A stretch of 64,000 nucleotides of DNA, taken from positions 1,116,001-1,180,000 of the forward strand of contig CM022377.1 of the NCBI GenBank assembly GCA_011800155.1, given 5' to 3'. Shown piece by piece: positions 45,999-58,171 of the stretch. Made by a program: the position numbers and the translations under genes. Every line of letters starts with the position of its first letter. The first letter of the stretch is position 1. The notes under the pieces are model-generated. The model was not told the origin of the DNA and did not search any database. It was given only the letters and a program-made list of their open reading frames with translations. Source of the stretch: Flammulina velutipes (Eukaryota; Basidiomycota; Agaricomycetes; Agaricales; Physalacriaceae).

Positions 45999-48484
45999 AT
46001 GCCGCCACCAGCAAAATGGAAGCTAAAACGACTCTACAATCTCTCAGGAACTGCAGATGCAATCAAGTCGGGCTTAAAACGGACCATAAGTGTGCTTTCA
46101 CCACGGAAGAAGCGCCGAGTAGAGACAGAAAAGGAGAATAAGGTGCGTTTAGCGTGTTCTGTCATGATTCTCATCATCATTTGACAATCTATCTATCTCA
46201 TTCAGGCTCCTGCTTCCCAAACGATCATTGATCTACCAAACGACAGCCAGTTCTTCACTGCACCATCCCAAAAGGAGCTTGTACGCGACTTGGATCAGAT
46301 TCCCACCTCTTCCCGGACACTGTTTAGCTTCTTCAGGACGTCTTCTCCTCTGAGCCCTGCCAGCGCTCCGGTATCATCTCAACAGTGTGTTCCCATCGAT
46401 GACTTCTTGTCGATCCCATCAAACACACGTCGTTTTCCAGGCGCGTCTGTCGAGGACGTGGATGATGATGATCTTGGCTCTGTGAGACACAAGCGAGTAC
46501 TTCCGGAGGACTGTCCATATATCCTCGACGATGCCGATGAAGATCCAGAGGATAATCACGACGATGACCTACATTCTCCAGAGTCTGAGAGGAGAAGACA
46601 CAGTGCCACATCCACTGGACCATCAAATTCACGTCGCGACGCGCCGGAAAGTGAAGGCAGGTCCCGTGAGGCGCCACCTGTGGCGGCCGCTGTCGACGCG
46701 CTGAATGCTCTCCGTCTCAAACTTCGACCCAAACGCGCCAAAGGATCTGGCTACACTGATCCGGGACTTGATCCCTTTGTCCGGTCACGCATGGAGGGCA
46801 TGCAGATGATGCTGTCCTTCTACACCAACCAGGCTTCGAAAACCTACGGTCATTGGGGTGCATCCTCCCTCCAGTCTTCCGTCGCCCTCTTGCGCGGGAC
46901 CTACTGCGCGCGCATCCTTCGTCGATTAGTCCGTCAATTCATCACTGATCGCACCCTCCTTCCTATCAACCCATTCGGCGATTGGAACCAGACAATGCTC
47001 GTGAATGAGGATTTGGCATTGGAGCTGAACATATTTCTTCAGGAGTATGGGAAGGATATCACCGCCTTGAAACTCCTTGAGTATCTCGCGCGCCCTGACG
47101 TGAAGGACCGACATGGCATTACACGCACTATCTCGTTGCGAACATGTCAGCGCTACCTGAAGGTTCTAGGTTATCGGTGGAAGTATCCAGCAGTTGGGCA
47201 GTATGTTGATGGGCATGAACGGGAGGATGTGGTCATAGAGCGCGACACAGTCTTTATACCAAAAATAAAAGCAGTCAAACATCGGATCATGGCATACACT
47301 CGCGAGGGCCTCCCAATTCCTCTTTCCCGACTTCCTGAGGACGGCGAGCTCATCAATGGCAAGCGTGTCATCTTGTGGTTCCACGATGAATCTATTTTCT
47401 ACGCACATGACCGGCGGCGCAAATCTTGGTTTCACGTCGGCGCACCTGCAAAGCCCTATGCAAAGGGAGAAGGTGTATCTCTGATGATAGCCGACTTCGT
47501 TTCTGCCGACTTTGGATGGTTACGTTCCCCCGATGGCAAACGCTCCGCGCAGCGTATCTTACGGCCTGGAAAGAATCGTGATGGTTACTTCACCTCAGAG
47601 GACATTCTCAGTCAGGCTGGCGAGGCGATCAACATTCTCACCGAAACCTTTCCTGATGACTTGGAGCATATGTTTATCTACGACAATGCAACAACACACA
47701 AGAAGCGACCGGAGGATGCGCTTTCCGCTCGCAAGATGTCGAAGGGAATGTCAAAGCCGGGGAAGAACTGGTTAATTGAAGTTACAGAGCATGACGGTGA
47801 TGGAAAGCCAGTCTACTTGCCCAGTGGTCGGGCGAAGAAGATCAAAATAAAGATGGCAGATGGGGAGATGGCAGATGGAACACGACAATCTCTTTACCAC
47901 GAATGTGGTGAGCATGCGGGGCTCTTCAAAGGCATGGCAGAGATCCTGATAGAGCGTGGATTTGATCGCTCACACATACAGTCACTCCGCGCACAGTGCA
48001 AGGACTTCAAATGTGCACCAAATGCAAAGGATTGCTGCTGCCGGCGTCTTCTCTTCAATCAACCTGACTTTGCCAACTCAAAATCACTTCTGGAGGGCTT
48101 CTGCGAAGGACATGGTGTACAGGTCATCTTCCTGCCGAAGTTCCACTGCGAGCTGAACCCAATTGAGCAATGCTGGGGTTACGCCAAACGTCTTTATCGT
48201 CTCAATCCCGAATCCTCTCGTGAGGATGCTCTTGAAAGGAATGCTCTTGCCTCCTTGGAAGCGATCCCTCTTCTCCAAATGCGAAGGTAGTGGTTTATTT
48301 CAATGCTTGACTCACTTTAATCAACGAGCTCTTTAGGTTCTTTAATCGTGCCTACCGGTTTATGGACGCATATGAGCGTGGCCTCAACGGAAGACAAGCT
48401 GCATGGGCCTCAAGGAGATATCGAGGCCATCGCGTACTCCCTGATACTATTTTAGATGAGCTTGAGACTCATAATGTTACTTAA
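45999..48484 (+). CDS. DDE transposase of the agaricomycete Tc1/mariner-like family
   Basis: Exons 45999-46142, 46206-48286 and 48337-48484 total 2,373 nt, 790 aa, with no internal stop. The first 250 residues are basic and disordered, then helical (SLRTCQRYLKVLGYRWKYP, likely DNA-binding). The catalytic domain has WFHDESIFYAHDRRRKSW (first Asp about residue 442), LEHMFIYDNATTHKKRPEDA (second Asp about 541) and FLPKFHCELNPIEQCWGYAK (Glu about 702). The gap between the second Asp and the Glu, about 160 residues, is far longer than in classical mariner. It contains a Cys cluster (AQCKDFKCAPNAKDCCCRRL) that could bind metal. The C-terminus (NGRQAAWASRRYRGHRVLP) is conserved in mushroom copies as I recall them. 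The enzyme should cut and paste the surrounding element. Confidence 0.93.
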
Positions 48485-48682
48485 CAGCCGGGATCTCATA
48501 GTAAATGTGTAACTACATGTTCAATTTTGCTTGTGTCACTTATGGCTTGGATTCTCAGCACGATAGAAGGTATATAAACGATATCATGGAACAAATTTGT
48601 CTCAATGTGTCTACAACATGTGCGATTGGTTCTACGAGGATGTGGCGGCCCAATTTGGTGCGAATGTCACGGTGTGACTGAT

Positions 48683-48720
48683 GCCACGCGGGGTTGGATG
48701 GAAATGAACGTCGCCTACCT
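48683..48720 (-). repeat. Right terminal inverted repeat
   Basis: 38 bp, inverted copy of 45726-45763 with one mismatch; followed by TA. Confidence 0.92.
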
Positions 48721-48771
48721 TAGAAAGAAAGATTGTCACACGGTCCGTCACACCTTCTCCCTCTATCCCTC

Positions 48772-50719
48772 ATGTCGTCCCCCGAAGAGTTACCGCCGCC
48801 GCGACCATTCTTTTTCGCTGGCGAACGAGGTAGTTATTCCAGCAATGAAAGCAGCTCAGAAGATTTGCCAGCGACGTCGACGCGCCAGTCAACCAAGCGG
48901 TCCAAGCGTCGCTCGGTAGATTGGAATCCTGCAGCGCTGTACAACGACATCCCCCCAACTCCCACCTCAGCGACACCGCTTACCAACCTTGGCGGCTCAT
49001 CGCCCCGGGCTCCTCCGTCCTCCTTTGTCTTTCCTTTCCAGAGTTATCCAGGAAACCCCGATCCTGGCACGTCCATACCCGGCACTTCCAGGAGGAACTC
49101 ACTCGACAGTCTGCACAGCCCCAACCAGACCTTTTCCCAGTCCAGTCACTACCAGCACTACTCTGACTCTCCCTCTGAGGGCCACGTTCCAGCCTCCGTA
49201 TCTGCGCCTGGAAGCACTCGCAATCTCCCACGGGTCGCTTCTACTGCGACCTTTCGTGCTCCCTTCTTATCTCCCGCTTCCCGTCCTTCGTCTTCCCTAT
49301 GGAGTCCTCCTTCGTATCCATTCCTTCATGGCGCAGACTCCCCCTCGGCGTCCTCCACCGCGCTTGCTAATTCGCTCGCGAAGAGCAAGCCTCCTGGACC
49401 CAGTACCAAGATCCCGGGCAAGCTCTCCAAGGACGATAAGCCCTGGATGAAGAAAAAGAGTGGCAGGGAACGCGGAAGCTGGTGGATAACCGTCTTTTGC
49501 ATACTCCTGGGTCTGGGTGGTGCCGGCGTCCTCGTTTGGACAGGACTCTCGTCTGTCCAGCTTATCAAGGACAGCGATCTATGTCCTGTCCTCGACGAAA
49601 ACTGGAGCAATGGTATTACCGAAGACAATTGGGAACGCGACGTTCAACTAGGCGGATTTGGGTAGGTTATCCTTAAATTCTTTCATTTCGCACACTAACT
49701 CTTATCTTTAGAAACGGCGAATTCCAGATCTGTACGGCGGACTCAAAGAACTCCTACATTAATAACAACCAACTATACATCATGCCCACCCTTACCTCCG
49801 ACGATATTGGAGGCACGGACAAGATCTTTGACGGATACACGTACAAAGTCGACGGATGCAGTGTCGACAATGCTACTGCCTGCCAGGCCAAATCAAATGC
49901 CCTGACCAAAAACGTCGTCAATCCAGTCATGAGCGCGCGCCTCACCACCAAGGGCAAGCATACCATCAAGTATGGCAAGGTGGAAGTCCGTGCCAAACTG
50001 CCCCGCGGTGACTGGCTGTGGCCCGCGATCTGGATGCTTCCCCAAAACGACGTCTACGGCAAGTGGCCAATGGGTGGCGAAATCGATATCCTCGAAGCTC
50101 GCGGAAACGGCCCAGAGTACGGTGCTCAAGGCGTCAACTTTGTCCGCTCTTCAATCAATTTTGCTCCTCTCGAAAGCTTGGTCACCAAAATTTATGGATG
50201 GTGGCAGCTCAAGCGTGGTGGCTTCGACAAGGACTTCCACACCTATACCTTGGAGTGGGACAAGGGCTTTATGCGAGTCTCCGTCGATACACGGCTGCAC
50301 GCTATGCTCGACCTGACTGTGAAGAAAGAGAAACAAAGCTTCTGGGAACGTGGCAACTATCCGGAGACGGCGCAGAACGGTAGTTCGCAGGTCGTGGTTC
50401 CGAACCCATGGGCGTACGGGAGCTGGATGGCGCCGTTTGATCAGGAATTCTACCTCATCATCAATCTGGCTGCTGGTGGTACGAGCGGGTGGTTCCCCGA
50501 CAGTGTGAGCAATAAGCCGTGGCACGATGGGTCGAACAGTGCGATGTACGACTTTGCTCAGGACCAAAGTACGTGGAGTGCGACCTGGCCCCAGAGTGCC
50601 GATGATAGGGCCTTCCGAATGTGAGTTCGTTCTTGAGTTCAGACGATGATTGGCTAACCGATTGTGCTTCCAGTGATTATGTGAAGATGTGGAAACTCAA
50701 GGAGGGTGGCTCGTGCTAG
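48772..50719 (+). CDS. KRE6: KRE6/SKN1-type GH16 protein (beta-1,6-glucan synthesis)
   Basis: Exons 48772-49661, 49712-50620 and 50674-50719 give 614 aa, start MSSPEELPPPRPFFFAGERG. A Ser/Pro-rich cytosolic N-terminus of about 235 residues is followed by one signal-anchor helix (WWITVFCILLGLGGAGVLVW), giving a type II membrane protein. The lumenal GH16-like domain contains YGKVEVRAKLPRGDWLWPAI, the catalytic box GEIDILEARG (E-x-D-x-x-E) and EWDKGFMRVSVDTR. Its end has FYLIINLAAGGTSGWFPD and DYVKMWKL. KRE6/SKN1 proteins act in ER/Golgi or at the plasma membrane for beta-1,6-glucan assembly. The 5' flank is almost wholly the transposon, whose right end is 51 bp before the ATG. Confidence 0.92.
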
Positions 50720-51038
50720 AGCTTCCTTCACGACTCTCGTTTGGTATCTCTTCTATCTCTCTTTCGCGCGATGCATACCCCTGTTGTGTTCATGATACAC
50801 GCTGTAGACATTTTATGGACTTGCTCATGAACAATCTAGATACTTACTTGCTGTGTGTAGTTGTCTTGTAAACTCGATATAGACTGCCGTGATATGCTAT
50901 AGTCACCTATGATATTATACTTGCTGAACCCTTTGCTGCGCCGTGGTGGATTAAATCGCTCAAATGCCAGTGGGTGCCGGATATCCGGGCCGGCGTCCAC
51001 CTGCTACGTCAACATTCGACTTGTCCTAAAGACGCAAT
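50720..51038. other. Intergenic stretch
   Basis: 3' flank of the KRE6-like gene and promoter of the DAP1-like gene. Nothing recognised. Confidence 0.4.
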
Positions 51039-51530
51039 ATGCTAGACTTGTCCTGGTACACAATCGTCTCTCTGACTGCTCTGCTCGCTATCCCCGCGAT
51101 AATCTTTGTATATTCTTCATCGCCTGCCCCACTTCCCCCAGTACCCAAATCCACCGACGAAAAACCAAAATCAATCATGCAAGCGCCAGCAGAAACCATT
51201 CCCGCACCGCTCGACACGCCTTACACGCCTGCTGAGCTCTCCAAGTACACGACGCCCGAGACTGGCATATACGTTGCTATCAAGGGCACGATCTTTGACG
51301 TGACGCGCAAGGCAGATGTGTACGGGCCTGGAAAGTCGTACTCTGTGTTTGCAGGCAAAGATGGGAGCAGGGGCTTAGGGATGAGCAGCCTGGATCCGCA
51401 GAACGCGACGGACAACCTGGAAGGCATGGATGCGAAGGATTTAAAGGTCATGGAAGACTGGTATGCATTCTTCGAGAAGCGCTACCCGATTGTCGGCCGG
51501 GTGGTCAAGGAAGGAGACTCTAGGCTGTAG
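51039..51530 (+). CDS. DAP1: DAP1/MAPR haem-binding protein (cytochrome b5-like)
   Basis: A single-exon gene of 163 aa. An N-terminal anchor (WYTIVSLTALLAIPAIIFVY) and a Pro-rich linker lead to the cytochrome-b5-like MAPR domain: YTPAELSKYTTPETGIYVAI, then KGTIFDVTRKADVYGPGKSY with the Tyr that ligates haem in this family, SVFAGKDGSRGLGMSSLDPQ and MEDWYAFFEKRYPIVGRVV. DAP1 binds haem and supports sterol synthesis by stabilising the P450 enzyme Erg11. A TGCGCCACA motif begins 11 bp after the stop. Confidence 0.93.
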   Translation: MLDLSWYTIVSLTALLAIPAIIFVYSSSPAPLPPVPKSTDEKPKSIMQAPAETIPAPLDTPYTPAELSKYTTPETGIYVAIKGTIFDVTRKADVYGPGKSYSVFAGKDGSRGLGMSSLDPQNATDNLEGMDAKDLKVMEDWYAFFEKRYPIVGRVVKEGDSRL

Positions 51531-52047
51531 TTTTACACGGTGCGCCACAGTTTCATTCTTATATATGAGGCGGTCGTTGAAGGCGACTTTGAAGGTTCCA
51601 TGTTGAACGTTCGTTGTTACGTCTGTTGCTTAGTTGGTGTAATCGCATCATCGGGTGGTCCAGGTTATGCATATTAAGATATTGCTCATTAAGTTGGTTG
51701 CTCACATGCTGCTTTCGGATTTGTGGCGTGGACCGACTGGTCGCCATATGCCCCTCTCGCCACTGCGATGGCGGTCTTGGTGGCCTAGCGGAGCGGCGAC
51801 AGTTAGGGACGATGGCTCAGGTGCCTCGACATTTGTAGGGGACCCACCAAAAAAAAAAAGGCTTGTTGAAAAATGGTGGCACTGTTTTAAACTGACAGGC
51901 GCCGACACTGCTAAATCTTCGTTTCTTAAATGATCCGTGCATGCCACGATCGCGATCGCCGCCCTGGTGGATATCCATGTGGGCGAATATAAAGTCTCGC
52001 CTCTAGCTCCTCTTTCCTTTCTATCCTTTGGCGAATTTCTCTCAGCG
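51531..52047. other. Intergenic stretch with promoter
   Basis: Contains TGCGCCACA at 51541-51549, an A11 run near 51849-51859, and the TATA box of the next gene. Confidence 0.5.
51989..51995 (+). promoter_or_regulatory. TATA box of the DUF6534 gene
   Basis: TATAAAG lies 52 bp upstream of the ATG at 52048. Confidence 0.45.
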
Positions 52048-53862
52048 ATGTCCACCGCTCACGCACTGCCGGCCTTGGGCTTGACCATCGGTGCAGCTTT
52101 CCTCGGACTCGTGTTTTCTGCAATGTGGGTACTGCGATGGGAGTGGTGGGGATCTGCGCTGAACATTGTACAGTCTATATGGGATCACCAACCTGCAGAC
52201 GTACATATACTACCACGAGTACCCGAATGACTGGAAGATGTATCGATACTCGGTGCGTTACAATGTGTCGGCGATGTGCTCACCACTGACGTCTGGGTTT
52301 AGGTTGGAATATTATGGTATGCCTCGGCCGCCAACTCATCCGCACCTCCTTAAACGATCGCATAGGGTACTGGACTCCTTCCACCTATCATTAACTATCC
52401 ATGCCATCTACCACTACATCGTGGACTCTTTCGGTGACTACGCCGCACTCAACCTCGTCGTATGGTGCGTGATCTCGCATTTCCCCAACTTCACTGTCTG
52501 ACATTTATTTAGGAGCTTCAAAGTATGATCTATTTTTCTCCCCCAAATATCTCGCTGACAGCGCGTTCGTCCAGGTGCAGATAGCGGTGAATGTAAGTAT
52601 CCTTCCGCCCGAAATATTTCCTCTTGCTGATCCCATTCAATAGGTTGTTATTGTCGTTATGGTTCAGTGGTGCGTGCTAACACATGCATTTTCGATTCTT
52701 CTCACCGCGCTCCAGCTTGTACACCGTGCGTCTGTGGAAACGTGAGCCCCTTTTAAATACCCAAAGGGTTCTCTATCGAAGCTAATGAATGGACCAGTGG
52801 GTAGCCATTTCCACAAACTATTGCCGGCAATTGTGGTGGGTGTTCACGCGTTTCTTCTTTTTCTCTGTCGGGGCTAACTCCGAAACAGATCATCGTCGTG
52901 TTAGCTGGAACAGGTATGCGCGGGATTTGTTTTCTTCCTACGTAGTCGTTCTCATCGCAACCGTCCCCTAACAGCAATAGGAATATGTGAGTTCTCTTCG
53001 CCTGCGGTGCTGTCGTAATAACGCCCATGCTGATTCCCCTTGTGCAGTGTTGACATACGAAGTGTAAGCCCGATGATCCCACGCTTGACCATGTGTCTCA
53101 GACTCATCGGTTTCTAGAGCGCGCCTTTCTACATTCTCCGGGCTCAAAGACATGGCGGTGCGTGCTCCCCGGTTCCTTACCCTCTTATACTGATTCGAGC
53201 ACAGTGGGTGGTGGACGCGTCCTTTGCAGTCGCGACGGTTATAGATTTCGCTATTGCGTTCGCCATGTGCTATTACCTCCAGAAAACACGGACGGTATCA
53301 GATTTCGCAAAGTGAGCGTCGTTTTGCATGGCGAAGAAGTCCGTTTCTAAATTGCGGGATTATATAGTACCAACTCGAGGGTGGTAACCATCATGCGCTA
53401 CGTGCTCATCTCTGGGCTGGCGACGAGGTACGTTGTGGCTTGATCCTCGATATGTTAATGGGCTGACCCTTGAACTTGCAGTGTATGCTCGATGCTGGCA
53501 CTCATCACATTCATCACTATGCCGAACACCTTGGTTTTCCTTGGGATCGAGTTCCTCCTAACCAAGTTGTACGTGAACTCGTTCCTGTCTATGCTTAACG
53601 CACGGAAGAGGATCGCGGGCAGGAATGGGACGGAGGGCTCGTCTACTTCGAAGGACGGCACGTCGAATGTCTTGAGGCTGAATACGACAACCCCCGGTGG
53701 GGAAGGTACAAACAAAGTACGTTTTTGAGTGATTTTTTCTAAACTGGTATGGCGCTGACGATGGCTTAGAATTTCATTCCTCTGAATGATCTGGCGCGGT
53801 CCCCTGGGGAGAGGTGGAATGATCCTGAGGCAATGAGGAAGAGTGTTGGATTCGCGGTTTGA
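52048..53862 (+). CDS. DUF6534-domain multi-pass membrane protein
   Basis: A gene with more than ten small exons, start MSTAHALPALGLTIGAAFLG. The opening helices LFSAMLYGITNLQTYIYYHE, YPNDWKMYRYSVGILWVLDS and FHLSLTIHAIYHYIVDSFGD are characteristic of an agaricomycete family of about seven-helix proteins. The C-terminal part matches DUF6534 (VVDASFAVATVIDFAIAFAM, NSRVVTIMRYVLISGLATSV, FITMPNTLVFLGIEFLLTKL, YVNSFLSMLNARKR), then a polar tail. The family is greatly expanded in mushrooms. It may include receptor-like proteins, but its role is unknown. Middle exons (52500-53200) are approximate. Confidence 0.82.
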
Positions 53863-55068
53863 GGGAACAAATAGAAACAGGGAAATATTTGGTGTATTTA
53901 GTAGTCATTTGTAAAGGTAAGATTATGGAGTATGTACGTGGGAATAGAGTGTGGCGTATCGGGCGGTGTCGTCAATTAATCAGTCTGGTTGGGCAGCTCG
54001 GTCTAGTGTCGACGCGCCTGATTCTCCAATACAATAAATTGGCAATAATAACAAGTAGTACCACTGTACTTAGATGAAATACATCCATTAATATTGGAAC
54101 GCGTCGAGGCGCAACGCCATCAGGGCATGTCAATTGCTAGTCTAGGCGTACTTAATATCGTATCAACGTCGTCAAGATGCGCCACACATAGTCGAGGATC
54201 TCCGAGACACGCGTAATGGAGACGTGTCAGACTGAGGGGGTGCGAAGAACAGCGCATCAGTCACAAGTCGTCGAGATGACATGAACAATTAGTAAGGTGT
54301 GGCGCGCGGCAAATGTCAAAACAGAGGAGATCATAATTGGGGCGGCTGGCTAGAGGAGAGTCATCTCCCTCACGCGTTGAGTATATCTCTGACTGACCGA
54401 CAGTCATGAACATGAGGCATCTCGACATATGAATGTTACCCGTCGAGTCGATATTGTCAGGTATCGTCCTCTGGTGAGTGATCCGGAAAGTTGGGAGTAG
54501 TAGCATTTGTAGGCTTCTATCCAGAAACTCTTCCATGGAACAACCACGTTATACTTTCGAAAGTGCGCCACAAACATTCACTCAATCGTGTTCCTGACGC
54601 CACATACTTATACTCATTGGTCAAATGAAGCTATGCGTATGGCTCTGGTTATTACTGACTGAGTTATAGGACTTGGGTCAAAATTTCCAGACCTCCTTCA
54701 AGGCAGCTCGCATTCTTCCTCCTGTCAAATTTTCAGCTCGACTCGGAGGACAGTAATTATCCCGTGATACATTTTGTGATTGCAGAGATGGAGTAAAAAG
54801 CTGCAAGTTACCATTTCAATTCTAGCACTGAAACTCTTATATCTAGCAGTCAAAGTTATCATAGAGCGTGGCGCATCCGTGCCGAATATTGCAATTTGCA
54901 GGTTACCCTCTTGCCATCATCATTATTGCACCATTTCAGTCAAGATGCGCTCTAGACGCCGCCGCCGTTGCCGATAGGCAGAATAATTTCAACTTGAACT
55001 TGCAGGCAAGATAAGCTTTATTTATATTCGGTGCACGTTTCTGATGATGTTGGCCAGAACGTTCAACG
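53863..55068. other. Long intergenic stretch with two TGCGCCACA motifs
   Basis: About 1.2 kb without a convincing gene. Contains TGCGCCACA at 54178-54186 and 54564-54572 and related GTGTGGCG-type sequences near 53947 and 54299. The minus-strand ORF 54261-54536 has no protein-like features. Confidence 0.5.
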
Positions 55069-56738
55069 ATGGCCGTCGCTTTCGTCGTTTTATTGGCAGC
55101 AGTAGCAGCAACAGCGATCCCATACCAACAGACTGTGCTCAGTAGCGATAATGGCTGGCCAAAGACACCCTTGCCAGTCGCAAATTCCACAAAGTCCTTC
55201 TGGATCGACACCCCCGGAGCGAATCCATTGGCGAAGCATGGCAGCACTGGACCGCTGACGGCGGAGGCAGACGTGTGCATCATTGGATCAGGCATCTCTG
55301 GCGCGTCGGCGGCGTACGAACTGTCTGCTCAGCATGGGCTCGACGTTGTCGTCCTTGAAGCTCGCGATTTCTGTGCGTAGTCCTTGCCCTTTCTTTCTTC
55401 ATTCCAATCTAACTAGTCTGTGTAGGCTCCGGTGCCACAGGTGCGTAGGAGAACATACCAGATAATACAACGTACTGAACGGTTAAAACAGGACGGAATG
55501 GCGGCCATTTGACGACCTACGTCTTTCAGGGCTTCGAAAACCTCGCCAGGCAGTATGGCGTCGACCAAGCAAAGGCCGGCTTCGTCCTGGAGAACTATAC
55601 ATCGCATGCTATCGTTGAGATCGTCGAAGAAAATGATCTCGTAGACATCGTCGACCTTGTACACGGCGGACATACGTCCATCATGATGACCGCCGAAATC
55701 CAGGAGAGACGAAAGAAAGACTTCAACGCTGCGCGAGATGCAGGCGTCGATGTGAGCAGCGTCAAGTGGTACTCTGGCCAGGAAATGCAGACAGCATTTG
55801 GAACGAACTACCCTGGCTTCACATTCGATGCATACAACATATGGCCCCTCAAGTTCGCCACTCAGCTCTTCAAAATCGCCGAGCGGCGCCTCACAGCGTC
55901 CTCTGGATCCCTCTCTCTGCATACCAACACCCCGGTCATCGATGTGCGTCCTTTGGACAGCGACGGTTGGGACGTCGTGACGCCCCGCGGCTCGACTGCC
56001 TGTCGATACGTCTTGCATACGACAAACGCATACGCAGGTCACCTCCTGCCTTCCATGCGAGGGCCAGCTGGCATCGTTCCCACCCGCGGACAGATCATCG
56101 CTGTCAAGTCGAAGAACACAGGCAAATCGTCGTGGACGAACGGAGATGGAGAATACTGGTTCCCCAGGCCAGGCCCGGACACGGAAAACCCGCTAGTCAT
56201 CCTGGGAGGCGGGCGCTCGCATGGCGGTGACTCTGATATCGTCGATGACTCGGTATTGAACCCGCAGGTATCCAAGTCGTTGAGGGACTTTCTGCCAAAT
56301 GTTTTCGGAGCGGAGCGGAGAGAGCCAGAGATGGAATGGGTATGTGCCAATGGTATTGGGAGGCGCTCTTGTACTCAACTTTGTTCCTTTAGACAGGCAT
56401 CATGGGATATACAGCAACGAACGATCCCTTCGTGCGTGATTCCATATTCAATCTAGCTTCGCCTGTTTGCTGATACTCTCATGCAGGTCGGTCCACTCGA
56501 TCCTCTGGAAGGCTCCAAGGCCAAGGGCCAGTACATTTCGGCTGGTTTCGCAGGCCATGGAATGCCTCGCACCTTTTCTTGGTGAGCTTTCTTCTCAAAA
56601 TGGCGATCTATTCTCGATGCTCATGATCTACATAGCGCGCGAGCCGTCGTGTCTATGATTGTAGCAGATATGAAGAACGAAAGCTGGGTACAGCCGGAAT
56701 GGCTCCCAGATCGATATCTCACGGAGAATCGTGTATAG
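55069..56738 (+). CDS. Secreted DAO-type FAD-dependent oxidoreductase
   Basis: A signal peptide (MAVAFVVLLAAVAATA) is followed by the FAD-binding DAO fold. The dinucleotide motif is ADVCIIGSGISGASAAYELS, then VVVLEARDFCSGATGRNGGH with the second conserved Gly/Arg loop. Further blocks are VVTPRGSTACRYVLHTTNAY, GIVPTRGQIIAV and GEYWFPRPGPDTENPLVILG. The C-terminal FAD contact is YISAGFAGHGMPRTF in the last exons. Introns are at about 55374-55426, 55442-55491, 56341-56393, 56429-56488 and 56583-56635. These enzymes oxidise amines, amino acids or small sugars, and the substrate is not predictable. A secreted DAO protein could make extracellular hydrogen peroxide. TAG is at 56736. Confidence 0.85.
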
Positions 56739-57509
56739 TAGATATGCATAACCTTATGGGTAGGTTAACTCGACAACGAGTCCACCAGCCAGGAATCGCA
56801 ATGAGAATCGCACCAAGGTTTTTTTTAAAAGAGTACTGGCTGTGTCGAGGTGAATCGTACTAAGTTATCTAGTAGTAGTATTGTTAAAATATTGTTAAAA
56901 CAGGGAGGAAGCTAACGTAATATCGGTCCGCATTCGAACTCCGCAATATTGTCCGCATTAAGCCTCACCACTACGTTCGAGTTCCTTCAACGCTTTCTGG
57001 ATCATGTAAAGTACAGCACGGCGATTCCAACAACACACGCGCCTGTGTTGTGCTCAAACTTGAAGTTGTCTATCTCTCAGACTATGTTGGGGCCCCGATC
57101 TTCGGAATGATGTCTCGTTTCGATCCTTGTTTTTCTTCAGTCGACATGTACCACGCACAACCCGCTTCGCCTTCGACGTCCCTCTGTCAAAGTAGCACCG
57201 CGTTGGGCCCCTCTCCAGCCCCGCCTCGTCCGCGTTAACAGTTTATTGGCACAGCGCTCTCCTTTAACGGTACATGTTCCAGTCGACGTATCCGCATGCC
57301 ACCGTTTGTAGTCAATTTATATTGGCCAAGGCTATACCCTCTGTGGGCTATCCATCCGATGTCTAACATGTCTAGCGGACCTTCCGACTATAAGAGCTAC
57401 GCCATGTCCTGCATCGTTCTCCATTACTCATTCACCTTCGTCTAAACGCCTTTGATTACCTTTTTTCTTTCTTGAAAACTAATCACTTTCACCCGCCTTA
57501 TTATTCATC
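56739..57509. other. Intergenic stretch
   Basis: Contains a T9 run near 56820-56828 and a weak TATA-like TATAAG near 57391. No gene recognised. Confidence 0.45.
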
Positions 57510-58171
57510 ATGTTCACTTCTTCTTTCTTCGTTCTCGCCGCCGTTTCTGCCTTTTCTTTTGTGTCGGCTACCCCTATCGACGCTCGCCAGGCTGCCCAGT
57601 GCTCCCCGAACTTTGAGGGTGCAGGACTTCGTGTCGTTGACTCCAGCAACAACCAGCTCGGTGTGTCGAGTGCACAGGCGCTCGCTGCCCTCGGCTCCAC
57701 CAGTTTCAGGGGTCTCAACGCTGTGGACTGGCATTTCCAGCAGGTCGGTCAACCCATCGTAGGGTACATCATCAAGTACGTCTTTTCTTACTCTCTATAT
57801 GGCGCACTTCGATGCTCATGGCATGATTCCTCTTATTAGGGATGTTGCCAACAACAACCTCGCTATCACCGCACGCACAGATGGTACGGTCCAGCTTGAT
57901 AAGTCTTCAGACAGTGGAAACGCTGCGTGAGTTTGCACCTATGTTACGCCTGCTTTACTGATTGTCCTTTCACAGCAACCAAATCTGGGGCGTCTCATGC
58001 AACTGGTGCGCGACTGGAATATCGGGTCAGAAAAGCACACAGGTCGCATCGAGTTGCACCATCACCTCCCCTTACGCTGGTGGTTGCTTGTCAATCGGGC
58101 CCGATTCCACGAGCGTCGCGTCGATTGGTAGCGGTTCTTGTTCGTCATTCAACTTCTACACAGGAAATTAA
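57510..58171 (+). CDS. Small secreted protein, paralogue A
   Basis: Exons 57510-57775, 57840-57926 and 57976-58171 give 182 aa. The signal peptide (MFTSSFFVLAAVSAFSFVSA) is followed by TPIDARQ, a possible Kex2-like processing region. The mature part, CSPNFEGAGLRVVDSSNNQL, then VDWHFQQVGQPIVGYIIKDV and NNLAITARTDGTVQL, alternates polar and hydrophobic strands and recalls a beta-trefoil or lectin-like fold, though I cannot assign one. Cysteines in SCNWCATGISG and GGCLSIGP/GSCSSFNFYTGN may pair. An inverted paralogue with the same exon plan lies at 59457-60116. The role is unknown. Confidence 0.8.

Larger units (their letters stand above)
45726..48720 (+). mobile_element. Complete Tc1/mariner-like DNA transposon, 2,995 bp
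   Basis: The element starts AGGTAGGCGACG and ends with its reverse complement. The terminal inverted repeats (45726-45763 and 48683-48720) match over 38 bp with a single A/G difference, the first 31 bp being identical. TA flanks both ends (45724-45725 and 48721-48722), the target duplication of Tc1/mariner elements. Inside lies one intact transposase gene. Weaker subterminal similarity (GTGAC and a later TTGGG-type block) continues past the repeats. Intact ends and frame suggest recent insertion and possible activity. Its right end is 51 bp from the start codon of the KRE6-like gene. Confidence 0.92.
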
